This document shows positions 33,207-46,195 of a stretch of DNA of 64,000 bases, one piece after another. The first letter of the stretch is position 1; every line of letters starts with the position of its first letter. The notes beneath the pieces were generated by a model, which worked only from the letters and a program-made list of their open reading frames with translations, did no database searches and was not told the DNA's origin. Origin of the DNA: Aelia acuminata (lineage: Eukaryota > Arthropoda > Insecta > Hemiptera > Pentatomidae); NCBI GenBank assembly GCA_911387785.2, contig OU426979.1:76955533-77019532 (forward strand), given 5' to 3'. The position numbers and the translations under genes were made by a program.

Positions 33207-34440
33207 TTATTTGATAAAGATAATTTAATATTTTTTCAGTACACTTAGCAATTATTTCTTGGTGGAAAATAGTCCTTAATTTAATTGTTTATGTTTTTCC
33301 TGTTATTTTAAATGTTGTTTTTACTGGAAAAAAGATTGTTGAACACTGGTCCATGGTCCTTAATAGAATCTGTGACTCATCGGGCTTTCTGTAGTTTAAT
33401 CAATGTGGACTCCTGCTCATCCTTTATTTGTGCGCATCTTGGTGATTTACGTAGTGAGTATTTAAAATTATATTGAATTATTTTTAAGGAAAAATTAAAA
33501 ATCTTCATCATAATGATTAACTAGTCCCATTAAATAGATCTTAAACAATTTTCAATTTTCTCTTGAGTGTGTAAATATCTGATTTGACTTAAAGCATTGT
33601 AGGTTGTTAACGAGTCATTTCATATCAATTCGACGAGGATCTAGACCTTTAGGCCTTGGATTTTGATAAGATTTGGGTTATTGTTGCTTGCGTCAATGTA
33701 GATCATATTTTTCAGTATAATGTGCTCTTTTTTCTGATATAATACATGGCCATATTCAAAAAATGTTTCCCCACTTTGAAATTTAGCTCACCTTTAGCTA
33801 AAAATTGCAAAAATATAATACTTTAAAAAAAAAATGAAAACTTCATTCTCGAATCTGGTAAAAAAACAACCTTTTGATTTAAAAAAAATTATATATTCTT
33901 CCAGTTTTTTTTTCGTATAAGGTGTGCTGAATTTCAAAGTGGGGAACCAATGGGTTCTCAAAATAAATAATATTGACATACTCGTATAATAGGTGCGTTT
34001 TTTAAATAGTTTTAGGGCTAGATCTAAAAAACTATTTATGCTTGAAGGATGGAAGTGGTGTCATTTTCAGTTTTATATGCTCTTTCTTTTGCTCCTTCTT
34101 ACAACATGAACATATTTGAAATTTATAATATCTCTAAAAAATACTATAATCTTATATTTTAGATTTTGAAGAGGTATAAAATAAAATTATATAATAAAAG
34201 TAAAAATTATGTTACTCTACCATATGGTGGCTAAAGGTGTGCTGCATTTCAAAGATGAGAAGCAATGAACTCAGAAAATAAAAAATGTTGTCATATAATA
34301 CCTACGTCAAGATATAGTTTTCACTTTTTTTAAGAAAAAGATTTATTTTTAGGATATGGTCATTTAGTTTATCAAAAAAAAAATCACAGAATATTAAAAA
34401 ATATTACACCTCTTCTATAGTTTTATAGCTCTAATAGTAT
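33207..34440. repeat. AT-rich DNA with a three-copy inverted/direct repeat
   Basis: Near 33765-33800 a minus-strand copy and near 33918-33950 a plus-strand copy of an 'aggtgtgctgaatttcaaag' type sequence form a fold-back, and a third copy lies at about 34229-34262. The rest is low-complexity AT-rich DNA. No gene is seen. Confidence 0.5.
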
Positions 34441-34469
34441 TTTAGATACATCCCAAAAAGTTTTTCCCC

Positions 34470-34746
34470 CCAGCCCCCTCCTCTCCCCCCCCCCAGCACC
34501 CTTCCTCTCCCTCAGACCCCCCACCCACACCTCTCAATCCCGAACTCAGTGCTTCTTCACTTGGTACTGGTGAAATCCTTAATATAAATAGTTCCTTTAG
34601 CCTTCCTACCATTAGTGAGGTATTTAAGGAGTCGCCGCCTCCTAAACCTAAACCTAAGGAGCAGCGGCGTAAACCGAAAACTAAAAGAAATATTAGTAGT
34701 AGTGGTAGCAGTAATATTAGCAGTGACGAAATGGAAACTGCATGAG
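34470..34746 (+). pseudogene. Probable C-terminus of a LINE ORF1 (gag-like) protein
   Basis: Following a C-rich tract, the frame reads as a Pro/Ser-rich, then basic, then Ser/acidic tail: LPTISEVFKESPPPKPKPK, then KTKR, then SSDEMETA and a stop (TGA at about 34744). This composition resembles the tails of ORF1 proteins of Jockey/I-type LINEs, and the ORF2 of an I-like LINE starts about 1.2 kb downstream on the same strand. A 0.9-kb transposon fills most of the gap. Upstream zinc knuckles expected in ORF1 are not found. An alternative is the last exon of a host gene, since the pyrimidine tract ending in CAG looks like a splice acceptor. Confidence 0.4.
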
Positions 34747-34940
34747 ATCTGGTATCCTTGTTTAATTTCCATAATTAATAAGAAATCAATAAAATAAAAT
34801 AACACAAAAATATAATAGTAACAATTAAAAAAAAAATATAACTATGCTACTTTATGTATTTCTAATGATTAAAATTACCAAATTTTATTTTAAAATCACT
34901 TATAACCAATTGTTATTTATAGTTAGCAAAACTTATTCTG

Positions 34941-35837
34941 TAGGGGAGAGCGGGGTTGGTTGGCAACAGTTTTCACTTTTTTGATTGTTGAGTCGTTCCT
35001 GTTAATATAATCCCAATATGGCTGTTACCAGTGTAAACTCCAAGTATTAGAGTACTTCAAGTATTTTTTTCAACACATAATATTTAATACTAAGATCATA
35101 GAAAATTGAAGAATTAGTCAATCCAGAGTAAGCCAATTAACCCCCTATGTGGGGCAGGTTGGCCTAGAAGATGGAGTTGTTTACCCATCTCATTCAAGTA
35201 CTACCTGACATATATTATTGTTATTAAAAGCTGCACTATAATGGTATAATAATTTTGAATCGGTTTTTAACAGCTTTTAAGGGAAAATAGAATGACAATA
35301 GAAGAAGATAGAAGTTTAGACTGTCGTCACTTTCTGCATAGGAAATATTGCTCTCATCCTCCTCGCTGGAACTAAAGACATTTGGTAGTTTCACCTTTGT
35401 TTATGTTTACCTTGCTTTTGTGACTTGCTACTGCGCCAAAAAAAAAGTTGAAGAGAGCCAACTAACCCCACAGGGGAGATCATATGAAAGATGGCTGCCA
35501 GGACAGGGGAGAACAATCAAACAAGAAACTGGTTAATCGAAAGGTTAGGTTTTTCAAAGGAGTTTGGGGCTATGTGAACAGAATCGGAGTCCAATATTTT
35601 GCCAGACCTTTATACCAAATTTACTGAAAATATAAAAATTTACTTACATGTTGTTAAATCAATCAATGAAGCACGCTCTTTTCTACACTGTTAGCATCAG
35701 ATTGAAAACTCAGGACAAGACTCCCGAGGTCGAGCGGGTCACATGGTATAATGGTGGGGCCTTCACAACAGGTGTGACGGAAACTATAAGCCAATGGCCA
35801 ACCCACCCCCTACGCCAACCAACCCCGCTCTCCCCTA
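34941..35837. mobile_element. TA-flanked non-autonomous DNA transposon with GGGGAGAGCGGGG ends
   Basis: The left end TA-GGGGAGAGCGGGGTTGGTT and the right end AACCAACCCCGCTCTCCCC-TA are inverted repeats. Internal words related to the ends ('ggcaggttggcc', 'gccaactaacccc', 'ggccaaccca') recur near 35155, 35455 and 35800. The element is 897 bp with only short, unrecognised ORFs. It has the same first bases (TAGGGGAGAG) as the element at 9081. It seems to have inserted between the ORF1 and ORF2 relics of the LINE. Confidence 0.75.
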
Positions 35838-35910
35838 ACTGTTTTCATAAGTTGTTATAATTTGTATCGTTATACATTCTTATATATAACGCATATCTTT
35901 ATGTCTAACA

Positions 35911-38900
35911 ATGGTTCTGATTAGTTGGAACTGCAATGGAGTAAGGGCACAATTCGAGGAGTTAAAAATATTGCTAAATGAATACAACGCTTGGGCCGTT
36001 TGTATACAAGCTACTAAACTAAACTAAAACCTACCAATACGTTTTTCCTTAAATATTACAATATATATTGAAAATATAGGGAAACAAATGGGCAAGCTAG
36101 CGGGTGGATCATCACGTTAATCCGAGATAAATATCACTCCGAAGAAATAGATATTCAAACGCCGCTAGAAGCAATACCCGTTAGAGTACACCATACGTTT
36201 CCCATAACCGTTTTCAACATTTACCTCTCCCCAAGCGAACCAGTCGATGAATCAGCCTTGGTCCAGCTTATCAATAATCTTCCAGCTCCTTACCTCGTAA
36301 CTGGGGACTTAAATGGTGCACATGTATCATGGGGGTCATCATCAAATAATAGTAGAGGCAATACGATAAAACGTGTCATCGATACAACAGACAGCACCTT
36401 ATTAAATAATGGAAACATTACATATATGAACCCGCAATATGGTTCCTGTTCGTCCATAGACATAAGCTTTTGTTCTCCCAGTGTTCTAAATAAAGTCGTA
36501 TGGGATACTTACCCTGACCAACATGGTAGCAATCACTTCCCCATTACGAAATCATTTGCAAGTCACCAACCTCCCGCCAGCAAATATCCCAGGTGGATCA
36601 CCGAGAAAGCAAACTAGGACCTCTTTCAACAGAAGCTTTCCTTCGATTTCTGGAATCCCGCACATGACATTGACACTTTGACTTCTGAACTAACAAAGGC
36701 AATCATAGCAGCGGCAGAAGAAAGCACACCGAAGTCCCGAGGTACACCGAAAACAAATCATTGCCCCTGGTTTGACGATGAATGCCGTCAAGCTTTAAGG
36801 GAAAGAAATAGAGCCCTTAGAAAATTTCAACGGAATCCAGCCATTACCAACTTCATCCAATACAAAAAACTAAAAGCAAAAGCAAGGAACGTTATCAAAC
36901 TGAAAAGAAAAACTTCATGGCAGTCCTACCTCGAACAGATTAACACAAATACACCCATCAGAAACGTATGGAATAGAATATATTCAATCAGAGGCATCCA
37001 CAATTCAAGTACAATTTCTCTCCGAATAAATGACCAAACGATATCAGATCCCAATTCTCTAGCCGAATACTTCTCCAACCAATCCAGTAATGAGGACACA
37101 TCATCATCTCCAGAAGTCGATTTCGCCTTAAATGTAAACGATCCATACAACGTTCCTTTTTCAATCTTTGAATTAGAAGATGCAATTACCGAATTAAAAC
37201 CAACCTCAAAAATAAATTGCTTCATTTATATAATAAAATTTAGACTACTCAAAATTCCCTGCATCATGGCGTGAATCAATTGTTATACCCATACCCAAGC
37301 CCGGAAAAGATAAAACCCAAATAAAAAACTTTAGACCGATTTCGCTAACTAGTTGTTTATGCAAGTTGATGGAAAGAATGGTCAACAAACGATTAATGTG
37401 GTATCTGGAGACTCATTCGTTACTATCCCCAGCTCAATGCAGATTCAGGAAGAGAAGGTCAACTATTGACCACCTAGTCACGCTGGAAGCAGAAATCCTA
37501 GACACATTCATCACCAAACAAGAAGCAGTCGGAGTGTTTTTTGACATTGAAAAATCATACGACACAGTCAACAAGCAAACGGTGCTAAAACAACTGAATC
37601 ACTGGGGATTTGGCGTAATCCTTCCAATTTTTATCAAACATTTTCTGTACAACAGGTCAATCAGAACCAGAATCGGCAACAGTCAATCCAACTCCAAACT
37701 CTTAAAACGTGGGCTACCACAAGGGAGTGTCATCAGTTGTGTACTTTTTGCCATAGCAATGAATACTGTGACAGAAATAATACCAAGATCAGTAAAAACT
37801 TTTTTAATTGTCGACGATCTTGCATTGTTCCTGAGATTCAGCAACAAGGAATGGATGAAGAGACACCTCCAAAATACCCTCGACAAACTTCTCGACTGGT
37901 CTAGAACTAATCAATTTAAATTTTGTCCACAGAAAACTAAATGCATCCTTTTTTCTAGAAAACGAAACCCTACGACTCCGCCACAACTCACTCTTGGAAG
38001 CAACATTCCCACTTTTAATAACGAAATAAAATTTCTCGGCTTAACAATAGATGAAAAGCTGAACTGGATTTCTCACATCAAAAATCTAAGGGAAGATTGT
38101 GCTAAATGGCTGAATCTACTAACGGTTCTTGCAGGAACATCATGGGAAGCGGATAGGAAAAGTTTACTGATGATATATAAGGCTTTAATCTTATCTAAGC
38201 TGGACTATGGTTGTGCTGTCTACTCATCGGCCAAAACAACACATCTCTTGCTCCTAGACTCCATTCACCACGCTGGAATTCGACTCGCCACTGGAGCCTT
38301 TCGAACATTTCCAATATTGAGCATATGTGCCGAATCCAATGTTCCCCCTTTGATTTTCAGGAGACGGCAAATTACCTCTTCATATTTGACCAAACTTATT
38401 TCCTAACCCAACAACCCAGCTTACCAATTCATATTTCAACCGAAACATTGCCGGCTTTATCATGAAAAACCACGTTCACCTGCACCCCTAGCTATAAGAC
38501 AACGATCAGTGGTCACGGAAATAAGGAATGAAGGAGAATATACTCCAACCTTTCTGGAAAACCCTCCTTGGACCTACTCTCCACCGTCGATCAACTTCTT
38601 TCAAGTTTCAGCTCCTCAAAGCTAAATTACCCCCAGATGCGCTTCGTCAAGAATTTCACGCCATGATGAATGAAGCATCACCAGAGTCTTGTATTATCTA
38701 CACTGATGGCTCTAAAACGAATGACCATGTAGGGTGCGCGGTGGTCTCTGTCCAAGAAACTAAAAGATATAAGCTTCCGAACCTGACTTCGATACATACC
38801 GCCGAGCTACAAGGAATCAGTTCAGCCTTGGATGAAGCCATTACTTCGAACCAACGTGATATTAAAATCTGCACAGATTCGCTTTCAGCACTAAAATCCC

Positions 38901-39501
38901 TAGGAAAGCTCTACACCGACAATAGCATTCTGAATAATATAAAAAACTATCTGAGCATAGCAAAAGAGATAGGAAAAACAGTCACCTTCGTATGGACCCC
39001 AGCCTATATTGGTATCATGGGAAACGAAACGGGAGACAAAGCAGCCAAAGAAGCAGCACAATTGAACACTTCGGTAATCAAAATTTTTGAAACAGAGGAT
39101 TACAAAACTTGGTTAAGAAATAAAATATCTGACGATTGGGAAAATTTCTGGAAATCCGACTCCTCTCCAAATAAGCTAAGAGAAATCAAGAAAACAACTA
39201 GAACATGGAGAAGCTCCGTGGGAGGCAGGAGGCGAGAGGAGGTGGTGATAACAAGGCTAAGGATCTGCCACTCGAGGCTCACTCACGGACATCTCATCAA
39301 CAAAGAAGAGGCACCGAAATGTGAGCAGTGTCATACCCCACTCACAATCAAGCATATCGTCGAGGACTGCCCAAAGTGTTCAGCCGAGTTCAGTTCCAGG
39401 AGCCTCCCCAGGCAGCTCTCCCATGTATTGTCTGACAACACAAAAAAATAGACACTATAATTGAATTCCTTAAAGCCTCAAAGTTTTATAATATGTTATA
39501 A
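35911..39501 (+). pseudogene. I-like non-LTR retrotransposon ORF2 (endonuclease, reverse transcriptase, RNase H), broken
   Basis: The protein nicks target DNA and reverse-transcribes the element RNA there. Order: endonuclease start MVLISWNCNGVRAQF (35911), GDLNGAHVSWGS and SSIDISF (to 36617); linker and RT entry (36618-37260); RT motifs FFDIEKSYDTV, GLPQGSVIS and FLIVDDLALF (37366-38406); RNase H with D (YTDGSK), E (HTAELQ), D (CTDSLSA) and D (GNETGDKA) at about 38690-39060; terminal CEQC...H...C knuckle. A C-terminal RNase H fits the I/Nimb-type clades. Breaks: early stop near 36012, in-frame TAG at 36615, frameshift near 37230, TAA at 38404, frameshift near 38620, and an A-run frameshift at about 39441; the original stop is 39499-39501. 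All catalytic residues listed remain. Confidence 0.88.
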
Positions 39502-39900
39502 TAAGAAAACTGAAGATTACTCCAGAAATGTAACAATTGCGTATTATTCAAATTGTCTTATTGGCGTCTAACTATTTTTCAAAATGACTTATCTTCAATT
39601 TATTAAAATTTGTATTAATATACTCATTGCATAGTATCTGAAGAAGAAAAAACAAAAACAATCATAATCAATAGAAAATTTTACGGGCATAATAATCGCC
39701 CTAAAACCCCTATCATTTTCCTATCCAAAACGTGTTTAAAAAATGGACCATTTGTTTTTAATCACTTTAAAAAATTTATATCTCAAAACCGTAAGTTCAA
39801 AAAATCTGAAATTTATTATTAGTTCATATTTACATTCAGTTATATTATAAATTGATGGATACAAAAAAAATATATATTAAAATACTAACACCTAAAGGTT
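39502..39900. other. Probable LINE 3' region, end undefined
   Basis: AT-rich sequence follows the ORF2 stop. No poly(A) or target duplication could be identified, so the 3' border of the I-like element is not placed. Confidence 0.35.
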
Positions 39901-39924
39901 CAGATCCCTATTACATAAAAATAA

Positions 39925-39990
39925 AATTTTCACGATCGCAATACTTCCACTTACTATATATTTCATATATAGGTAAGTGAAAGTAAAAAT
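39925..39990 (-). repeat. Hairpin-ended repeat, short copy (copy C)
   Basis: On the minus strand this holds the family core ('ttgcgatcgtgaaaattt') followed by the terminal hairpin (39950-39977, loop gaa type) and GTGAAAGTAAA. It is only about 65 bp, so essentially the terminal module alone. Confidence 0.7.
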
Positions 39991-42060
39991 AATAAAAAAT
40001 AAAATAAACAATTTATTGGCCTTGAATATTTTTTTCCAGCATTCAGGGTTATTTATGATTGATTTTGTGATATGATGGCTGTGGAGAACACCGCTTAACT
40101 TCGAAGTTAAAAAAACTTAAAACCAAAAAAGGTTGTTTGTTACATAAGATAGTTGTACGCTACTTGACGAAATAGGACTTTAAAAAATGGATGTTGGAGA
40201 AAGGAAAACTTTTGTATTTTGCAGAGACTTAAAAAGAGGTGAAAAATTTTACGGTAGAAGAGGCTGGAAGTTGTGGCATAGAGACGCTCTATATACACAC
40301 ACCAGTTACAGGTCGTCGTACCTCTGGCATGATGTGTGATGTGTGTCACATGCGAATACGAAACATCTTCTTACTGTAGTAATACTACTGTAATGTAGTA
40401 ATCAGAATGGCTATTAGTAACAAGCAGATTAGATCAGTTGACATGTGGCCTAATTACTTCAAATTCCTTTCCATACCGCATAATAAATATTTATATCGCG
40501 CAGGGATTTTCCTATGATTTAATAGGAATTTCCAGAGGGTCCCTAATAAATATGATCTTTCACAAGCCTAATAATTATTATTAACTTTCTATCAAAATTT
40601 GAGATCTATTTATTTTTTTAGGACAAATATTGATTTTTTAAAAGTAACTATTTTTTTTTTTTTTTTTTTAAATTTCATGTTGAAGGGAAATCTCTTACTA
40701 CAAGATTGCCCGAAGCTGAATATTTAGGCACATTTTAAATCATATCTTTATTGAAATTATTAGTAAGAAACTGAAACATAATTTAATGAAATTAAATATG
40801 TTAACATTTTTTAAGAATTTTTTTATTGAGTGATTTTTTTATGTAATGTGGTTAAAATTAATACGTCTAAATTTATGCAATTTTGATTTTTTTCTTTCAA
40901 ATATTTAGAAATAGGATTTAGACACTTCATAAAAACTTTAAACTATACTATGAACTTTTTATCGTTTTATTTTTAATTTAAATTGTGTGAAATAACAAAA
41001 AAAAGGTATTCTGTGAAATAACTAAATATAAATTTGTTGATTTATCTTAAAATTCGATTCTTCAATTAGAAAATACGAATCCATAGTTCTGAATATATTA
41101 TTTAATTGTTTTTCGTATTGTAAAAACCTACTGTTTTTTTATTGTAACTCACGAGTATCAGGGCTCTTAACGAATTATTATTATTTCTTATTGTTATTAT
41201 TTATATTTAATTATTGTTAAGTACATTATAAAAATTTGTGTTATTTTAGTTAACTTTGGGTTAGTCTTTCATCCTATTTGTATTCATATTTCTGTATTTA
41301 TTATTATCAGTAATGTTTATTTCCTTCCTTATCCAGGCTAGGTATCCACCTAAATACTCATGGTACTTCGCTGTTTATTTATCCTGTTCCAAATTCATCA
41401 TAATTTCTTTACATTGATTAATCTCTAAATTCTGTTCTGAATGTTTTCAAACACACTAGCAATATTTTTTCTCAGGTTATTGCAGGAATTTTGTTCAGTT
41501 CTAGCGTCATTTTGCGCGAACATAACTCAGAAATAGCTCTCATTATGAAACAGTTTCGAACGGAACGGAAAATCGGAGATTGCGTTGATTCATTCATTAC
41601 AGTGACAATGGCAAGTTTTCACCTCTTTATTCCTCATTCATTATTACAGGATCTGGCAGATGGAATCGCTGAAATTCTTTGGTTGTTGATTCAGGCCTTG
41701 TTCGCTATGGCCGATGGCCGGTGGGCAGCCCGTGACTTATTGCCCGTTTGTTGATGAGGTCTCTGGTGCATATCCTTAATCTCCTCTGGCTTATACAAGT
41801 TACTAACTATTGTGAAATTACCAGGAATATTTTTTCGTATACAATAGAATAAACTTTACAATTTGATATTTCTTTTTGTCCCAATATTGTTCGGCCTTCT
41901 TAAATGAAACCTACCTTTAATTTTTTTTTTTTTTTTGCGCTCAGCAGTAATTAAGGAATGATGATGAACTCTATGAACTATCCGAAAAGAAATGTACCCG
42001 ACCTCTGGAAAAAACTAGGAAAAAAATAACAACAGAGATATCAAATAATAATCAATCAGA
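39991..42060. other. AT-rich DNA, one GC-richer block
   Basis: Bases about 41480-41780 are GC-richer with an 87-codon open frame on the plus strand. The peptide has no recognisable domain and no clear splice borders, and could be a conserved non-coding block. A T-run of about 19 lies near 40652-40670. Otherwise nothing. Confidence 0.3.
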
Positions 42061-42310
42061 AGGAATTTAATTGGTCAAATTAATTGAGTATTAAAACAAT
42101 ATTGAGCGTTGCTTAAAATCAGCCAATCAAATTTAGAATAATAATAATGAGGAAGGACATGACGCAATTGTTTAGTTATCAATGTGTTTTAATAGCTTGT
42201 TGGAGAATACCATATGCTTTTCCAATAAGTAAACATTTTGAGCAATAAATATATACATGTTTTTTCCCAATAACTTCTTAAATAAATTAAGAACCCAAAA
42301 AACGTTTCCT
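42061..42310 (-). repeat. Dispersed repeat, inverted partner of 46210-46470
   Basis: Read on the minus strand, this aligns through 250 bp with 46210-46470. Shared words include 'cttaatttatttaag', 'agttattgggaaaaaacatg' and 'tctaaatttgattgg'. The divergence is moderate. The two copies face each other across about 4 kb. Confidence 0.75.
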
Positions 42311-42893
42311 CACCACCTCGGGAAAATTCTCTACTAGATGCAAAAGGTTTCGTTCCAATTGGACCATCCATCTCGGAGTAATCGGCGAGCATACATAGAA
42401 AAAAACATATACGTATCGAATCGAGTAACCTCATCTTTCGGAGGTCGGTTAAAAATAATATTCCATGAACAATTCAATAAATAAAAAGTAAAACTGTATT
42501 CTATACATATATTTCTTATATTTCGAACATGAATCTTTTCTAATCATTGTAATTTGTTCTTGAAGTTTTGAACTATAGTGTACAACTGTCAACAAAAATA
42601 TTAAGTACGTTAGAACTTATGATTGTCAAACTCCCTCAGTTTATCCTGAATAAATTCAGAAAGTAGGATACTTAAATATGCGGGTTAAAAATTCCCAAAA
42701 AAGGTACTTCTACTTCTACCAGGGCAATGAACGCGGCCCATTTTTGTTTCGATCGATGTGTCTGCTATAAATTGTGAATGGGTTTGCTCATTACTCCAGT
42801 TTTCGTGTTTTAGTTCATGTCCGAATTGGGTTTTACATGCACTTTTTTGAAACAACACGCTACTTATTTTATCTTATATAACATACGCTACTT
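42311..42893. other. Unassigned DNA
   Basis: No gene or clear repeat was seen. A 'cgctacttat' direct repeat precedes the palindrome that follows. Confidence 0.3.
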
Positions 42894-42931
42894 ATATAAC
42901 ATCACAAAATCCAGATTTTGTGATGTTATAT
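42894..42931. repeat. Perfect 18-bp palindrome with 2-nt spacer
   Basis: The left arm 42894-42911 ('atataacatcacaaaatc') and right arm 42914-42931 are exact reverse complements around 'ca'. The arms are not simple AT alternation, so this is a real fold-back and a potential cruciform or strong hairpin. Confidence 0.9.
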
Positions 42932-45900
42932 TCTTTTAAAATGCAGATTAATGAATATTTAGTGATTGATTATCATACGGCATATATGGTGGGTACTTAA
43001 CTATACTCATGGTTGGTTATAGTTTTTGTAGTTTTGATTGGTCCGAAGTAAGACGCTAAAATGCTAATTATCCAACCTCATTTTCAGAGTAGTTTCTTGG
43101 AGAAGTGTTATATAGAAAATGAAGTAATCTTAAAAAATGTTCTAGCATAAGTGATGATTGGTAGAAAGAAATACATAATTAAGTAAAGCTCGCATCGGAA
43201 ATGTGTGTTAGGAATTAATGAATATTAGTAAACATGTTTGAACTATACAATAGCTATAATAAATTGATATTTTATATTTGTATTTAAATAACTAACACAT
43301 ATTTACGATATTTATCGTCCATACATTCAAAACAAGTTTTTAATAAGAAAGTATCTCTACACAGAATTTTTTAAAGATGATTCATTCCTATTAGATTCTC
43401 CCGAAACTAGCGAAATTCAGTTTCTTTTTCAAATGAAAAACATGGATGTTCTTACTGTGTTTTATGTTTTTAAAAAATCATTCAGATTTTTACTTTATAT
43501 AAAAATATATTCTAACTGAATTTCCCTAACAATAGTCCCTTTTGAATGTTATTATTTTTTAATCCTTTGAATAACGCTTTCTTGCCTTTCTGTTGTGTGA
43601 CCGTTATCGCTAGTACTGGACTTTTTTTTTTAGCTCCTACTCATCTATACCGCTTTACTGTGGTCTTGCTCTAAATAAAAATACTTAAGATTTCTTGTAA
43701 CAAAATAGGAGAATTTCTTTCTTAGAATAGTAGAATTTCTTTCTTAAAAAAATTATGCATAGAATGGGTTTGGCATTGACTGATTACATTTAGGACATAG
43801 GTCTGTCTTATTTTTAGTTTTGAGTTTAGCCATCCAAATTAACTTTAATATACGAGTACGTTCATTTTAGCCTCGTTATATGAATGGATTTATTATTGAA
43901 AAAATATATTAGCCTCCAGGATACTCCTCTTTTCGGTAATACCTGGATAGAACATGAAAACAAGTCCTTAAACCTTACATCTGATAGGTTTTATTGTTGT
44001 CATACAGTTTTTTCTCAATCCTTACAAATTTTCATAAGTAGCCTTCCTAAACTAGGATTTCACTTTTTGAAAAATTTGAGGAAAGAGCTACAACATAGCT
44101 GGCAGGCAAACTTAGTTTTGCTTCCATCAGACGACTCATGTTCCTTGAAGAAAATTGTTTTTGGTTTAAGTTCTTTGAGTATTTTTATACTTTCTCATTC
44201 CTTAGATTGCTTTTGTTAATCAAGTAAAGTCTTTAATCCATTGCTGATGATCAGTTCTTGAGAACATAAAGGTGGATATTGCATGAGATATTTTCAAGGT
44301 CAGAAAATCTGTAGTCTCTGCACGAAAACGTTCAAAACCTCGTTCCGTCCAACTTTATTCCCTAAAAATAATGTAAAAAAATCAATTTTCTAGGGAATGA
44401 GATGAGATTGTGGAATTCAAGTTGTAAGGTTTGGTACTCGTATGTACTGTGTGGACGTTTTAAAGGGTAATGTAGGTACACATCGTTTTGGTGATGAGTC
44501 TCCCTTTTTTGTTTACTTAGCACATTGTAGATTATTAAAAGTTTATGTAGTTTTTTGTTTTTTAAATCGTTGTTTTATTTTTTAAATAGACCTTTTAAGC
44601 TACTTAATACTTTTATGTTCTTTTTATACTTAAATATAAGTTTGAAGATTGATTTTACTTGTTCTTTCTCATTCCTAACAAAAACAATGAATTTGTAAAA
44701 TTTTATTGCCACTAAAGAGTGTGCATGGTTTTAGGATTTATTAAGGGACCTATATTGTGGCACTTGATGGGGGGAAAACGGTAGAAAATAGAGATCTTTT
44801 CATTAAAAAAAAATTGAGATCAACATAACCCATATTTGCCAGAAAGAAGTGAAGTTGAATCCTTTAACTCCCCCTCCCTTGAATTCAAAAATTAAAAAGT
44901 TTCCATATCTCAGTATATAATGTGTCTCGTGCAAAAAATTAAATTCAGATATTTCAAGAAATTCTGATAATGCTTGATCAAATTTCTATTGAGGTTTTTA
45001 CGTCTTTCTTTCTTTATTTCCTAACCTGTTCTAGCGACGTTTCCGATTAAATAATTTCAACTTTGACGTACAAATATCTATAATCAACCATAAATTTAAA
45101 ACCTCGTTTGATCTGCACCTAACTATATGTAGGAATGTTTTTCCATTGAACAAGTTTATTTAATAAGCAGTGATATACCTACGACCTTACAACGCAGCTT
45201 ATTAATCTCTGACCAATTGATTAATAAAAACATTTCACGGCAATTTGTATATTTTTATACTTTTCCCGTTTTATCCTCCGTAGATAATGGAACGTGTATG
45301 CATTAACATTTATTAACATATTTCGATGCTATTTGAGGTAACGAGATGAAAATGTAGATATAATATTGTGGGAACTAAACAAATTCTTGTTCTAATTTGT
45401 CTGAAGGATTAAAGTTTCGCCTCAACATTTTTAATTGGTCCACCTGGAATTCTAATCTTACCTGTCAGTTTTGTTGGGCGCCATAATTGGGGCAATAATA
45501 ATTTATCCTACTTAAACAAATTTGGTAGGTAGCATTTGACTAATTTAGTTTCGTTAATTAAGCGAGCTGGTTGAATGACCTCTTCAAAATTTAAAATAAA
45601 ATCTGTTAGTTAAAAAAATAGGTTAAATAAGTGAGTTCCGATTGAGGAAAGTCCAATTTCCACTGGGGCTTCGTCATTTCAGAAATATTTTTGTATAATT
45701 ATCTAATAGTGCATATTTTTATTGATGTATTAATAATCTTTACTTATAATGATACTCTGTACTGGGCTTGAGAACTGTTTTATATTCGGGTTAACTGTAC
45801 ACATACTAATAGTATACTGGGACATTTCACCTGTCAGATTGATGTGTTGATTGTGCCTTTTAACGTCTTGGGAGCTGTCAACTGTAATTAGTTCAGATGA

Positions 45901-46195
45901 TGATCATGTCATACGCGTCTAGGTCATTTAAACATTTTATTGCTATCTTTTTCGAAACTTCCTCTTCCCTATCAGTATGTCTATTTTTTTTTGGTTTCAT
46001 TTACTACTTAATAATAGTACTAGTATGGAATCTATTAGGCCGTGTGAAAATCGTCTGACAGATAATGAGGTCAGTCCGTTCGGTATCGCTAGACTGGAAA
46101 TGTTGTTATTTTATTTTTTAAGTATTGAACTGTAGGGTATTAATTTGATTTTTTGAAATAAGCTATCTTGTAGAGTATTTTCCTAAGGTGGTCCC
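42932..46195. other. AT-rich DNA without recognisable genes
   Basis: A 111-codon open frame at 43884-44219 has no recognisable domain or repeats and its composition matches the background, so it is not called. A local 18-bp duplication ('agaatttctttctta') lies at about 43709-43745. Bases about 45170-45260 carry several TTAAT/ATTGATTAAT words, possibly regulatory. Confidence 0.35.

Noticed and set aside
38406..38530. Separate gene start for the RNase H ORF at 38528
   Set aside because: The sequence between it and the RT part continues the same protein in another frame; the Met there is incidental and the domain is part of one broken ORF2.
43884..44219. 111-codon plus-strand ORF as a gene
   Set aside because: No domain, no repeats, background composition and no splice or promoter signals.
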